Assembly: GCA_946479255.1 (NCBI GenBank)
Contig: CAMLFK010000308.1
Location: 1 to 5,658, forward strand
DNA length: 5,658 nucleotides
Direction of reading: 5' to 3'
DNA from: an uncultured Oxalobacteraceae bacterium
GTDB lineage: Bacteria; Pseudomonadota; Gammaproteobacteria; Burkholderiales; Burkholderiaceae
Shown here: one piece after another, positions 5,472 to 5,658 of the stretch
Layout: each line of letters starts with the position of its first letter
How positions within the stretch are numbered: the stretch's first letter is position 1
Translations under genes and position numbers: made by a program
The notes under the pieces: generated by a model
What the model was told of the DNA's origin: nothing
Seen by the model: only the letters and a program-made list of their open reading frames with translations
The model's database searches: none

Positions 5472-5658
5472 CGTGTGGATAATACGGTTTCGTGAACGAG
5501 GTCGTTTCCCCCAGTTGCGGAACGCCCTGATCGCTTGAAGCTGGTCGACCTTGCGCCGGCAGCCTCGCCTAAGCCCGTGATTAAGGCCGCATGTGCGCAC
5601 CAGCTGCGCGACACGGCCCCTTGCGCCAGCGTTTCCTTGGCATCGCGGTGCACCTCGG

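Larger units (their letters stand above)
5395..5658. other. Upstream region of the 330-residue gene, no recognised gene
   Basis: These 264 bases hold the promoter elements of the minus-strand gene in the first 80 or so bases. The rest, to the window edge, shows no coding sequence I can support. A 75-codon minus-strand open frame (5426-5653) runs straight through the las-type box, has no convincing start context and resembles nothing I know. A plus-strand frame open from about 5492 to the edge lacks a start codon with a ribosome site. A decayed gene remnant or the edge of a further gene beyond 5658 cannot be excluded. Confidence 0.5.

Noticed and set aside
5426..5653. A 75-codon minus-strand open frame at the right edge
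   Set aside because: It covers the las-type box and promoter of the downstream gene, has no ribosome site and resembles no family.

Overview
The window is GC-rich, with AT-rich intergenic gaps. The gene families suggest a betaproteobacterium of the order Burkholderiales, most likely Oxalobacteraceae (Massilia/Duganella-like). The clues are the HAMP-repeat hybrid kinase start next to a REC-GGDEF-EAL regulator, and a las/bra-type quorum-sensing cassette. The taxonomy is inference; no rRNA or other marker gene is present.

Positions 1-2203, minus strand: a two-gene signalling operon. The first gene encodes a REC-GGDEF-EAL regulator (272-2203). Its GGDEF half looks active and its EAL half looks degenerate. 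Its stop overlaps, as ATGA, the start of a HAMP-repeat histidine kinase (1-275) that runs off the window edge. A TTGACT-16-TATTGT promoter lies just upstream.

Positions 2204-2602: an AT-rich divergent intergenic region with a possible FNR/Anr-type site in front of the next gene.

Positions 2603-4370: a complete acyl-homoserine-lactone quorum-sensing cassette with the classic lasR-rsaL-lasI topology. A LasR-like receptor (+) converges on and overlaps an RsaL-like repressor (-). RsaL is divergent from a LasI-like synthase (+). The 159-bp rsaL-luxI gap holds a las-type box, a TATG-N7-CATA palindrome with the spacing of RsaL operators, and a separate perfect inverted repeat in the rsaL promoter. 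Predicted circuit: the synthase makes a long-chain 3-oxo-acyl-HSL, the receptor activates luxI and perhaps rsaL through the shared box, and RsaL represses luxI to cap signal level.

Positions 4402-5394, minus strand: a 330-residue, almost entirely helical protein, convergent with luxI. It has no certain assignment but resembles the long-helix ClyA/HBL/Mak pore-forming-toxin fold without an obvious membrane head. A second las-type box lies upstream, similar to the luxI box and at the same distance (34 bp centre to centre) from a candidate -10. The gene is therefore a likely direct target of the neighbouring receptor, and it lacks the RsaL palindrome. Positions 5395-5658 hold that promoter and nothing else I recognise.
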